Shown one piece after another: positions 1 through 6,040 of a stretch of 64,000 nucleotides of DNA (within the stretch, counting starts at the first letter, position 1; every line of letters begins with the position of its first letter). The stretch spans positions 620,001-684,000 of the forward strand of contig NZ_FOLE01000001.1 in assembly GCF_900112255.1 (NCBI RefSeq), written 5' to 3'. The translations under genes and the position numbers were made by a program. The DNA is from Flexibacter flexilis DSM 6793. GTDB taxonomy: Bacteria > Bacteroidota > Bacteroidia > Cytophagales > Flexibacteraceae. The notes under the pieces were generated by a model. The model did not search any database, had not been told where the DNA came from, and saw only the letters and a program-made list of their open reading frames with translations.

Positions 1-146
1 TGGACTTTTTCGCAGGTAGTGGCTCTACCTTAATAGCTACTCTTGAGTTGTCACAAGAATACCCTAATATTCAATTTAATGGCTTAGGGTGTGAGATTGA
101 TAAAGGCTACTATGAAGATGCTAAGCAAAGAATAGATGGGATTTGA
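1..146 (+). CDS. DNA methyltransferase, C-terminal fragment (partial at window edge)
   Basis: An open frame enters from the left edge (first complete codon at base 3) and stops with TGA at 144-146. It starts DFFAGSGSTLIA, which carries the F-x-G-x-G S-adenosylmethionine-binding motif in the DFFxGSGST form typical of DNA N6-adenine/N4-cytosine methyltransferases. The rest resembles the usual C-terminal helix, with a CEID-type acidic residue and YYEDAKQRI. The N-terminal part with the catalytic (D/N)PP(Y/W) motif must lie outside the window. The next gene starts 11 bases before its stop, so the two are probably translationally coupled. In a phage such an enzyme would protect DNA from host restriction; the modified base cannot be told. 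Confidence 0.8.
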   Translation, partial: DFFAGSGSTLIATLELSQEYPNIQFNGLGCEIDKGYYEDAKQRIDGI

Positions 147-684
147 TAAGAATTTAAAACAATTGGCCACGCAATTAGTACGTGATTGCGTGGCAATTAC
201 CAGAGTAGAGCTGCTGAATGAGAGTGTTGGATCTTTTAAAAAACAAGGCTGGGATGGGAAACCGTGGGCTAAACGAAAAAATGACAAAGATGCAGGTCGC
301 GGCATATTGATTGGTAAAGGCTCTGGCCAGTTATGGCGCAGCCTTCGCACCGATTCGCGCGGACTGGATATTCGCGCATTTTCTGACAAGCCTTACGCAC
401 AAGCACACAATAAAGGCTTTGTCGGGCAAGTAGTACAGAATGTACCTGAGCACCAACGGCACAATATCAAGTCTATGCGAGTATCGCAAACCAGCCTTAA
501 GTCTCGTAAAACTTATACGATAAAAAAGAAAGTCGTCGGAAGTATTAGTACAGTTCGGGCGCATCAGCGCAAGCAGAACATCAAGCTCCCGAAACGCCAA
601 TTTTTAGGCTATACGGTCAATCTTGGCAATCGCATGAAAACACAAATGGAAGCACGATTTAACGAACTTTTCAACAATGTTTAA
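136..684 (+). CDS. phage virion morphogenesis protein (Mu gpG-like family)
   Basis: This 182-aa protein has the layout of the phage virion morphogenesis/tail completion family (Mu gpG, P2 gpS): a helical N-terminus, then a conserved stretch around residues 70-95 (GILIGKGSGQLWRSL followed by a beta hairpin and YAQAHNKG). The GxLxxSL and AxxHNxG pattern is the usual hallmark. The role in the family is completion or joining of heads and tails. ATG at 136 overlaps the methyltransferase stop by 11 bases, and the stop overlaps the next gene by 8 bases, so it belongs to a rightward structural operon. Assignment is by pattern only. Confidence 0.7.
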   Translation: MGFDKNLKQLATQLVRDCVAITRVELLNESVGSFKKQGWDGKPWAKRKNDKDAGRGILIGKGSGQLWRSLRTDSRGLDIRAFSDKPYAQAHNKGFVGQVVQNVPEHQRHNIKSMRVSQTSLKSRKTYTIKKKVVGSISTVRAHQRKQNIKLPKRQFLGYTVNLGNRMKTQMEARFNELFNNV

Positions 685-1255
685 ACATATTGTAAATCTA
701 TACAAAGCACTTGGCGCATACATTCTTAGCGAGTGCAAGGACGAAGACGGCAATTTGATTATCAAATACTTTGATGAATATCAAGGCCAAGATGATTGGG
801 AAGAAGACGAGTCGCCAGTTGATTACCCAGCCGTATTTTTCGAGCCATTGATTACGCCGAATGATATTGGCCGACTTCACCAAATCATGAATATAGACTT
901 CTCCCTGTACGTGGCGAATACGACACTGGAGGATACAAACATAGGAGCAAGCAATGTGGACGAAGCCTTAAAAGTGTACGACTATGCACAGGCTGTTTTG
1001 GCGTATGTAAATGGCTGGAAAAGTGATGAAGTCGGCAGCATTACGCTCAAGGAAATCAAGAAAAAAACGAGCCGTAGTAATGTGAATGTACTAATACTCA
1101 CATTTACTACTAAGCTCGTTGTGGCTGACAGCGAAACAATACATAAGCCTCGCACAACCATTACACTCGATGGCAATGTAACTATCTCGAAGACGGGCGG
1201 CTCGCCACCAGCACCATCTACGCCGCCGTTAGGCAGCTTGTACGATTTGTCGTGA
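677..1255 (+). CDS. putative phage tail completion/terminator protein
   Basis: A 192-aa acidic protein that directly follows the virion morphogenesis gene with an 8-base overlap. In Bacteroidota Mu-like prophages this position is usually held by a tail-terminator-like protein. What is visible is a helical N-terminus, an acidic patch (DDWEEDE near residues 40-46), a beta-rich middle and a proline-rich tail (PPAPSTPP). I recognise no diagnostic motif, so the function rests on synteny. It is the last rightward gene before the convergent early operon, and its last 27 bases overlap a small leftward gene. Confidence 0.5.
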   Translation: MFKHIVNLYKALGAYILSECKDEDGNLIIKYFDEYQGQDDWEEDESPVDYPAVFFEPLITPNDIGRLHQIMNIDFSLYVANTTLEDTNIGASNVDEALKVYDYAQAVLAYVNGWKSDEVGSITLKEIKKKTSRSNVNVLILTFTTKLVVADSETIHKPRTTITLDGNVTISKTGGSPPAPSTPPLGSLYDLS

Positions 1256-1426
1256 AAATAGTATGTCGTACACTGTACGATATGCCAAAAAAAAAGTATC
1301 AGCAATAAGCCCTACGATATACTCGGTAGTGTACATTTTGCGGCCATTATATTTTTTAGCCGAATACTCATCGTACATTTTTCGCAATTTCTGGTTTCTT
1401 TTAGCTAATTGTTCTTTGTTTCGCAT
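1229..1426 (-). CDS. small putative HTH phage protein (65 aa)
   Basis: A 65-aa basic protein whose C-terminal half (YTTEYIVGLIADTFFLAYRT, then VYDIL) reads like a helix-turn-helix: a helix, a tight turn, and a recognition-like helix ending in a T-x-x-x-I/L pattern. Support for it being a real gene comes from upstream: a near-ideal Bacteroidota promoter (TATTTTTG with TTG 20 bases further upstream) lies 21-52 bases before the ATG. It is downstream of the terminator of the early operon, so it is a separate transcription unit. Its 3' end overlaps the convergent structural gene by 27 bases. A regulator acting on the late genes is possible but is only inference. Confidence 0.5.
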   Translation of the reverse strand: MRNKEQLAKRNQKLRKMYDEYSAKKYNGRKMYTTEYIVGLIADTFFLAYRTVYDILFSRQIVQAA

Positions 1427-1447
1427 ATTTCGTGGAAGATTTTTCTA

Positions 1448-1478
1448 CAAAAATAGCAGATTGTCAGTTTTTTGTCAA
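1448..1478 (-). promoter_or_regulatory. Bacteroidota-type promoter for the small HTH gene
   Basis: On the minus strand the -7 element TATTTTTG (1455 to 1448) matches TAnnTTTG perfectly, and a TTG (1478 to 1476) sits 20 bases upstream, the spacing typical for the Bacteroidota major sigma factor. It faces the ATG at 1426. Confidence 0.6.
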
Positions 1479-1484
1479 TAAAAA

Positions 1485-1506
1485 AAGAGAGCTAAAAAGC
1501 TCTCTT
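1485..1506 (-). terminator. terminator of the leftward early operon
   Basis: A 9-bp perfect stem (AAGAGAGCT / AGCTCTCTT) with a 4-base loop lies 16 bases after the stop of the last early gene. On the minus strand it is followed by a run of T (complement of the A run at 1480-1486). It separates the early operon from the small gene at 1229-1426. Confidence 0.7.
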
Positions 1507-1521
1507 AGTTAAAAAAGTATG

Positions 1522-1725
1522 CTATTCCTTTTGTTCTGGCTTTTGAGATTCTTTAACCGCATCCCGAAGCAACCATAAAAATTCAAATAAGTCTGATTTA
1601 ATTGGCTTTTCTGCTTCCAAACTCACCAGTGTGTAGTGCATTACTATTTCGTCGATATATTGTTCGGCAACTTCTGGGTCAAAATTGCGCGTGAACACGT
1701 CTATTATTGGTTGCGGATTTAGCAT
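1522..1725 (-). CDS. hypothetical protein, last gene of the early operon
   Basis: A 67-aa acidic, helical protein (LNPQPIIDVFTRNFDPE at the N-terminus). I recognise no family. Its ATG overlaps the end of the Rha gene by 7 bases. Unusually for this genome it has a strong Shine-Dalgarno, AGGAGGTG, 4 bases before the ATG, encoded inside the last codons of the upstream gene (Glu-Glu-Gly-Gly-Val). This makes the start quite certain and suggests translation partly independent of the upstream gene. Confidence 0.55.
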   Translation of the reverse strand: MLNPQPIIDVFTRNFDPEVAEQYIDEIVMHYTLVSLEAEKPIKSDLFEFLWLLRDAVKESQKPEQKE

Positions 1726-2360
1726 GATACACCTCCTTCTTCCTGAAATGGAATATCTAATTGCATTTTACTTGCTTCTAACATTAGTTGTTTAGTTGCA
1801 TCGAGATGATTGGCGTAGTCTGCCGTAATAAACGTGCGGCCAAATACCTTGAAAAAATGCGTACCAAACTTTTTGCGGCGGCCATAAACCGAGCCGCTAC
1901 GTGTGCTAAACCCAACGGCTCTAAGCACGTCTATGTAGCAAAAGCATTTTACGCCCGTATGCACCACTGGTTGCAAACCTGCAAACTTACCTTGCTGCTC
2001 TGCTGGCAAAAAGTAGCTGTGCAATTGCGCCTCCATTTTATCGAAGGCTGCAATGTAGGCTTCTTTGAAGGCCATCGCATTTTCGCCAGTGTAACCCATG
2101 ACAAGCATCACGAAGCCATTTTTCGTTATCTGATACTCAGGACGTTCTTTCCCTTGTTTGTCAAGATAAGAGGTGGGTACAAAATTGTACCCGCCGAATT
2201 CTGGCGAGCAACCCAGTTCCCTGATGTCGCGCATTACTATTTTGTGTTCTTTCCCGAAGGCTTGGGCTACCTTGCGGCTGGTAGTGATGGGCTGCCCGTT
2301 GTTGGCAATTACCATTTGCTCGTTTTTTGTCGGAGCTGGACTTTCTTTCTTGTTAGGCAT
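1719..2360 (-). CDS. rha: Rha family phage regulatory protein
   Basis: A 213-aa protein whose N-terminal part (residues about 16-110) matches the Rha (pRha) domain: TTSRKVAQAFGKEHKIVMRD, RELGCSPEF, then YLDKQGKERPEYQITKNGF and MGYTGENAMAFKEAYIAAFD. The C-terminal 90 residues form a second domain that may be another DNA-binding module (RAVGFSTRSGSVYGRRKKFG). In the family, Rha of phage phi80 interferes with growth in cells lacking IHF, and related domains are common phage regulators. It is preceded by a 218-base leader with unusual inverted repeats that enclose the start codon. It is the penultimate gene of the leftward early operon. Confidence 0.85.
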   Translation of the reverse strand: MPNKKESPAPTKNEQMVIANNGQPITTSRKVAQAFGKEHKIVMRDIRELGCSPEFGGYNFVPTSYLDKQGKERPEYQITKNGFVMLVMGYTGENAMAFKEAYIAAFDKMEAQLHSYFLPAEQQGKFAGLQPVVHTGVKCFCYIDVLRAVGFSTRSGSVYGRRKKFGTHFFKVFGRTFITADYANHLDATKQLMLEASKMQLDIPFQEEGGVSC

Positions 2361-2530
2361 AAGAAAAGTTTTTGCACAAAAATACCATGTTACTTAGCTG
2401 TGCCTAACAATTACCGCCGAGGCGAGGAATCTGTACGGTCGTTTCCTATCGTACCAGCTTATAACATGGTATTAATGTTATTTTCGAGAAAATTTGTCGA
2501 GTTTTGAACCTCAACAGTAATTATTAGGCA
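2350..2530 (-). promoter_or_regulatory. structured leader of rha with competing inverted repeats
   Basis: Four helices can be drawn in the minus-strand RNA. H1 pairs 2530-2509 with 2422-2401: 22 consecutive pairs including 4 G-U pairs. H2 (7 bp, 2481-2475 with 2467-2461) is nested in H1. H3 pairs 2473-2462 with 2392-2381: 12 perfect pairs. H4 pairs 2410-2401 with 2359-2350: 10 perfect pairs covering bases 2 to 11 of the rha reading frame. H1 and H4 share an arm and exclude each other; H3 cannot nest with H1 or H4. This looks like a translational switch, but it is inferred from base complementarity alone. DNA operator use of the palindromes is the alternative. Confidence 0.5.
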
Positions 2531-2578
2531 TAGCAAATGTGAAAGGTAAATTTCAGAAATGCAAATGTTTGGGTAAAA

Positions 2579-2893
2579 TTATTTAGCTATTTTTTCTATA
2601 TCTGAAAATGTTGATTGGATAGGAGCTTGTACACATTCTTTTGATTTTGGCCAAACACCACGCGAAGTTCCATTTACACAAAAAACATTGCCATCTTTAT
2701 CAATCCAATAACACCAAGAACCATCAACGATTACACCTGTTCCATTTTCGACAGAAGCAATTTTAACATCATCGAATGGCAGCGATTTTCCGATGTTATT
2801 TTTAATTAAATTAGTTGCTCTATCTTTTTCTGGATTTCCGCCACAGGCTGTGGCCATAAGAGCCACAAGAGATAATATAATTACATTTTTCAT
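2579..2893 (-). CDS. prophage-encoded small lipoprotein
   Basis: A 104-aa protein with an SPII signal peptide: MKN start, hydrophobic stretch, and lipobox ATAC-GG with the lipidated Cys at residue 17. The mature part has two further Cys residues (SWCYW and NVFCVNG) and one near SKECVQ, consistent with a small extracytoplasmic fold. I recognise no family. A lipoprotein embedded in a phage early operon is reminiscent of superinfection-exclusion or lysogenic-conversion genes (for example phage T5 Llp), but no homology is claimed. It has an AT-rich leader with a CCC run 9-11 bases before the ATG, like several other genes of this operon. Confidence 0.7.
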   Translation of the reverse strand: MKNVIILSLVALMATACGGNPEKDRATNLIKNNIGKSLPFDDVKIASVENGTGVIVDGSWCYWIDKDGNVFCVNGTSRGVWPKSKECVQAPIQSTFSDIEKIAK

Positions 2894-2977
2894 AAAAATA
2901 AGGGATTATTTGAAGCTCAAATTTATAAAAAAGTGTATTACTTGCAATACTATTCGTAGTTTCATTTTGGTTTTTCC

Positions 2978-3005
2978 AAAGCCCACGCATTACACGTAGG
3001 CTTTG
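2978..3005 (-). terminator. hairpin after the 138-aa gene (copy 1 of a repeated hairpin)
   Basis: In the minus-strand RNA a 10-bp stem (AAAGCCTACG / CGTGGGCTTT with one G-U) closes a 7-base loop TGTAATG, about 18 bases after the stop of the gene at 3023-3439. A nearly identical hairpin follows the next upstream gene. It lacks a long T run, so it may be a processing or attenuation element more than a strong terminator. Confidence 0.45.
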
Positions 3006-3022
3006 GGGTGAGGGATTAGTGA

Positions 3023-3439
3023 TTAAAGCCAGTCGAAAGCCTGTGCAGCTATTTCGCCAATCGCTAATAAATCAGGTTGTTCTTCACTTTCTGACTCATA
3101 GCACGCCGCAATTTCATTAGAAAGCGCATCCCATTTTTCGGCCTTCTCTTTAATTGCGTTAAAGTCTCCTTTCACAGATTGCATTTCGACAAAAAGATTC
3201 CATAGATTATTATAGCTTTCATGCCATTCTTTCATCATTTGAATGTCTTCGTCAGTCCAGTTGTGTTTGACTTTCAGTTCTTCAAAAGATGCGTTATTCC
3301 AGCCTACTATAATTGCATATAGAAATGCTGTCCATTTATCTTGAGCGTTGTCTTGTGACGTACGGGAGAAAGTTTCTCTAATTCGTTGTAATGGGTTTGT
3401 CGGCACACCTTGTTGCCATGTCAAATTTTCGTTATTCAT
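3023..3439 (-). CDS. hypothetical protein, early operon (138 aa)
   Basis: An acidic, helical protein of 138 aa, rich in Trp and Glu (VGWNNASFEELKVKHNWTDE, MMKEWHESYNNLWNLF). Residues about 35-75 resemble the short conserved helix pattern in other small Mu-like early proteins of this window, but no family is recognised. Its leader carries CCCC 10 bases before the ATG. A conserved hairpin flanks it on each side (2978-3005 and 3458-3484). Confidence 0.5.
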   Translation of the reverse strand: MNNENLTWQQGVPTNPLQRIRETFSRTSQDNAQDKWTAFLYAIIVGWNNASFEELKVKHNWTDEDIQMMKEWHESYNNLWNLFVEMQSVKGDFNAIKEKAEKWDALSNEIAACYESESEEQPDLLAIGEIAAQAFDWL

Positions 3440-3457
3440 ATAATTAAGAGGGGATTA

Positions 3458-3484
3458 AAAGCCCACGCATTACAAGTAGGCTTG
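3458..3484 (-). terminator. hairpin at the end of the 87-aa gene (copy 2 of a repeated hairpin)
   Basis: Nearly the same sequence as the hairpin at 2978-3005: the stem AAGCCTAC / GTGGGCTT and the loop TGTAATG are conserved. Here it overlaps the last codons and the TAA stop of the gene at 3470-3733. Confidence 0.45.
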
Positions 3485-3733
3485 GCGTATTTCAAGAATC
3501 ATATTATACTCTTCATCAAGCCATTCATATTCAATGTCTTTGTTACCCGACAACTTTTCGCCGACGACAGCCACGAATATATTAAAGCTATTATCATTGA
3601 GTTCAATGTTGTAATGTGTCAATGATTTAAAAGCTCCAATTATCAGCCCACCGCATAGTGCTACTCTTATTTTTTGGGGAGAAAGCCTTAATATTTGCCT
3701 GCAAATCTTTTCAATTTCAACATCAGTTCTCAT
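3470..3733 (-). CDS. hypothetical protein, early operon (87 aa)
   Basis: An 87-aa protein with a helical N-terminus (RTDVEIEKICRQILRLSPQK) and a short hydrophobic stretch (VALCGGLIIGAF) that is too short and mixed to call a membrane segment. No family recognised. It starts 5 bases after the stop of the GemA-like gene, so it is co-transcribed and probably translationally coupled. Its stop codon lies inside a conserved hairpin. Confidence 0.45.
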   Translation of the reverse strand: MRTDVEIEKICRQILRLSPQKIRVALCGGLIIGAFKSLTHYNIELNDNSFNIFVAVVGEKLSGNKDIEYEWLDEEYNMILEIRQAYL

Positions 3734-3737
3734 GATT

Positions 3738-4172
3738 TTAAATTTGATTTAATTGTTGTTTTAAAATATTTTCAATGGCCGTCACCATCTTGCGAAGTTG
3801 CTCGGCGTTGGCTTGGTTGAGGGTTACACCTGCTCCGTACTTGATGCACCAGTTATTTAACCGTTCAATGTCTGCGCGGCCATCAGGCAGCTTCCACCTC
3901 AGTTGATGAGCGACACTTATTATTTTACTCCGCATTCGCTCTTCAGCCGTAATGGGTAGTTCGCCCGTAGTCTTCTCTACCAATTGTTTAATCAAGGACT
4001 GTGCCTCTTTGAGATACAAGTCGTCAGAACTCTCAGCTCTGCCTTCGCTTGCCGCACTGACCAGTTGCTTTTTCGCCTCCGCATCAATGCCATTTTTTTT
4101 GCACAACACGGCCAAATATTGTTTTTGGTCAGGCGTAGCGTACTTAACGTTCTCGCTTCCAGTCTGTTTCAT
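3738..4172 (-). CDS. GemA / DUF1018 family protein (Mu gp16-like)
   Basis: A 144-aa protein with the layout of the GemA (DUF1018) family. The N-terminal region has ATPDQKQYLAVLCKKNGIDA, and the C-terminal region has the motif K-I-I-S-x-A-H-x-L-R-W around residues 85-95, followed by D-I-x-R-L-N-N-W-C and a final helix for the last 30 residues. In Mu, GemA is an early protein that affects host gene expression and DNA relaxation. Its ATG lies inside the 3' end of the upstream gene (29-base overlap). The R-x-K-I-I...WC signature is clear; the exact function in this phage is not known. Confidence 0.7.
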   Translation of the reverse strand: MKQTGSENVKYATPDQKQYLAVLCKKNGIDAEAKKQLVSAASEGRAESSDDLYLKEAQSLIKQLVEKTTGELPITAEERMRSKIISVAHQLRWKLPDGRADIERLNNWCIKYGAGVTLNQANAEQLRKMVTAIENILKQQLNQI

Positions 4173-4590
4173 AATATCCTGCGTTTAGGTACTTCTCTGG
4201 GTCGGCCACACCCCGAAAACCAGTGCGTTTGCAGTATTCAAGGTATGGCGTTACTGTAGTGATGGCTTTGAGCTTATCCGCATCGCTGAGTTTTTCAAAG
4301 AGCTTAATACAGCGAGCTTTGTTCACTTTCTTGGTGTATTGGTCCCAAAAACGCTCAAAGCTCAAATCGTGAGGCACTTCAATTACTCTTGTGTGCGGTG
4401 ATGTTACGGCAGCGACAAAGTCTTGTAACTCTGTAGTGGTTCGGGGCAGATGCTCCAGTATCCATTCATGCGGTCCGACTGGCAAGCCAGCTTCGATGTG
4501 CAGGCCAACCAATAAGCCCGATTCTTCGTCGTACTCGAACACTACTTGCTCGGTGTACTTCGTGGTTTGGATAGCGTATTTTCGTGTCAT
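4144..4590 (-). CDS. phage replication-type protein with FW-x-x-Y-x-K C-terminal motif
   Basis: A 148-aa protein (start at ATG 4590, 2 bases after the preceding stop; an upstream TTG is less likely). The C-terminal 75 residues contain LSFERFWDQYTKKVNKARC, KLFEKL and a closing GVADPEKYLNAGYYETDW. This FxxFWxxYxKK...YLN...W arrangement is common at the C-terminus of phage replisome organiser or helicase-loader-like proteins. The N-terminal half is beta-rich and unrecognised. In a transposing phage such a protein could help recruit host replication to the transposition product; that is inference. Confidence 0.5.
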   Translation of the reverse strand: MTRKYAIQTTKYTEQVVFEYDEESGLLVGLHIEAGLPVGPHEWILEHLPRTTTELQDFVAAVTSPHTRVIEVPHDLSFERFWDQYTKKVNKARCIKLFEKLSDADKLKAITTVTPYLEYCKRTGFRGVADPEKYLNAGYYETDWKRER

Positions 4591-4592
4591 AA

Positions 4593-4982
4593 TCAATATT
4601 TTGAACGTAAATGTGTTGGCTTTAACTCACGATTATTGCGTTTGAAAACAATTCTAACACAATGCCTTTCGATGGCACTACGAATGAAATTCCAATCTTT
4701 GTATTTCTGGGAAAAATATTCATCTGCCAAAAAATCCAGTGATTTAGCTGACATGTTATCGTATTTCTTTAACCAAAGAACCTCAATATATATGTACACT
4801 GGGCAGACGTGCAAAAAAGCAAAAACAGACCCAAATAAAAGTATAATAGACAACATAACGAGTGCCGTAGAAACATTCGAGATAGTTGATTGAGTTGTAA
4901 GCTGATTTTCTTTATCGTTATAATACAAAAAGAAAAATACCAACAAGCCAAGTATCAAGTGAATTATAAGTGCGTATTTCAT
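4593..4982 (-). CDS. two-helix membrane protein, early operon
   Basis: A 129-aa protein with a first membrane segment at residues about 3-20 (ALIIHLILGLLVFFFLYY) and a second at about 38-62 (STALVMLSIILLFGSVFAFL). A basic, cytoplasm-like C-terminal domain follows (KSLDFLADEYFSQKYKDW, VFKRNNRELK). No family recognised. It sits between two coupled cytoplasmic genes, with a 4-base overlap to the upstream gene. Membrane proteins in phage early regions are sometimes exclusion factors, but there is no direct evidence here. Confidence 0.55.
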   Translation of the reverse strand: MKYALIIHLILGLLVFFFLYYNDKENQLTTQSTISNVSTALVMLSIILLFGSVFAFLHVCPVYIYIEVLWLKKYDNMSAKSLDFLADEYFSQKYKDWNFIRSAIERHCVRIVFKRNNRELKPTHLRSKY

Positions 4983-5641
4983 AATAAACCAAAAACTAAA
5001 CCGATAAAATGATCTTCATTGACATCCAGCAAGTCAATAGCACGTTCAATGTGTTCAAGTCCTAAAAAACCAAATTCGTTTATTTGCAATTCTTTAAAAC
5101 CACCGCCACTAATTGCATTGTACGCCACCAATTCCTTACGATTTATCGCAAAATACATTTGATAGTTTATTGGCCGCTGATGTTGATAGCCCGCCGCCAC
5201 TAAATCGCCAAACATGATGCACGAACATAGCTCTTTGATAAGGTAATCGCTGTGCGTCATCACAACTACTTTCCATGCCGTGAGATTAACCATTGCGGCG
5301 ATAAGATGCGCCATCTTTATCTGCTGCATCGGCGACAAGTCATGCTCTGGGCAAAACAGGTAAATCGTATTGAAGTCATTGTTACACAACAGAAGTCTGA
5401 TTTTGACCATCGCCAGTGTATCGGCTGAAAGCTCATCACATAACGCCTCCAATATCTGGCGGTTCGCTGGCTCTATCGGTGCGGGGCGTTTGTTATCGTG
5501 CAGATAACAATGTGTTTTTTGGGCAACATGAAAATCTTTTTCCGCCCAATAACACAAGCCTGTTGTGGTCGAAAAACTGCCATCATTAAAAACCAATACA
5601 AGGCGTTTATTGATTTCGGTGAAATTGAGTCTATTTTTCAT
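4979..5641 (-). CDS. hypothetical protein, early operon (220 aa)
   Basis: A soluble 220-aa protein (start MKNRLNF at 5641; an earlier ATG at 5665 would add 8 residues and overlap the upstream gene by 35 bases). The predicted order is a beta-rich N-terminus (RLVLVFNDGSFSTTTGLCYW), a helical middle (MQQIKMAHLIAAMVNLTAWK) and a beta-rich end (FLGLEHIERAIDLLDVNEDH). No catalytic motif or family recognised. It overlaps its neighbours by 4 and 11 bases. Confidence 0.5.
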   Translation of the reverse strand: MKNRLNFTEINKRLVLVFNDGSFSTTTGLCYWAEKDFHVAQKTHCYLHDNKRPAPIEPANRQILEALCDELSADTLAMVKIRLLLCNNDFNTIYLFCPEHDLSPMQQIKMAHLIAAMVNLTAWKVVVMTHSDYLIKELCSCIMFGDLVAAGYQHQRPINYQMYFAINRKELVAYNAISGGGFKELQINEFGFLGLEHIERAIDLLDVNEDHFIGLVFGLL

Positions 5642-5990
5642 CTTTAAGGTGTCTGAGAAGTTCATAGTCTATTTTATCGCAGATAGACAGCCAATCTTTT
5701 TGTTCATTGGGTTCTGCTTCATAACGCTGAAAAACATTACAAGCAAGCCCTAACTCTTCATTAGTTAGTTCGAGCTTCGCGTATGGCTGCGGCTCATCAA
5801 GTATTTTATTGATAGCATTACGAAGTGATACAAGCTCATTATTAGTAATAAGAATTAACTCTAAAGTACCATCACGATGTTTGACTGTAATACTATTCGC
5901 TGCTTTTGACAGAAGTAGCGCACATATCTGTTGCCCTTTGGCGTTTGAGAACATACAAGTATATGTCTCAGGGGTTAATTTTATTTCCAT
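5631..5990 (-). CDS. hypothetical protein, early operon (119 aa)
   Basis: A 119-aa protein with a beta-rich N-terminal half (KLTPETYTCMFSNAKGQQIC, SITVKHRDGTLELILITNNE) and a helical C-terminal half (LELTNEELGLACNVFQRYE). No family recognised. The leader has CCCC 7 bases before the ATG, and directly upstream is a GC-rich 10-bp hairpin (6005-6028) that separates it from the DUF3164 gene. Confidence 0.5.
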   Translation of the reverse strand: MEIKLTPETYTCMFSNAKGQQICALLLSKAANSITVKHRDGTLELILITNNELVSLRNAINKILDEPQPYAKLELTNEELGLACNVFQRYEAEPNEQKDWLSICDKIDYELLRHLKDEK

Positions 5991-6004
5991 TTTAGTAGGG
6001 GTTT

Positions 6005-6028
6005 AATTCCCCCGAAAACGGGGGAATT
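6005..6028 (-). promoter_or_regulatory. strong intercistronic hairpin
   Basis: A perfect 10-bp stem (AATTCCCCCG / CGGGGGAATT) with a 4-base loop lies 12 bases after the DUF3164 stop and 14 bases before the next ATG. There is no T run after it in the direction of transcription, so it is more likely an RNA processing or stability element, or a translation barrier, than a terminator. Confidence 0.6.
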
Positions 6029-6040
6029 GGGGTTTGAAAA

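Noticed and set aside
1788-2507. 239-codon plus-strand frame opposite rha
   Set aside because: The Rha domain on the minus strand explains the openness; the plus frame shows no domain and no promoter.
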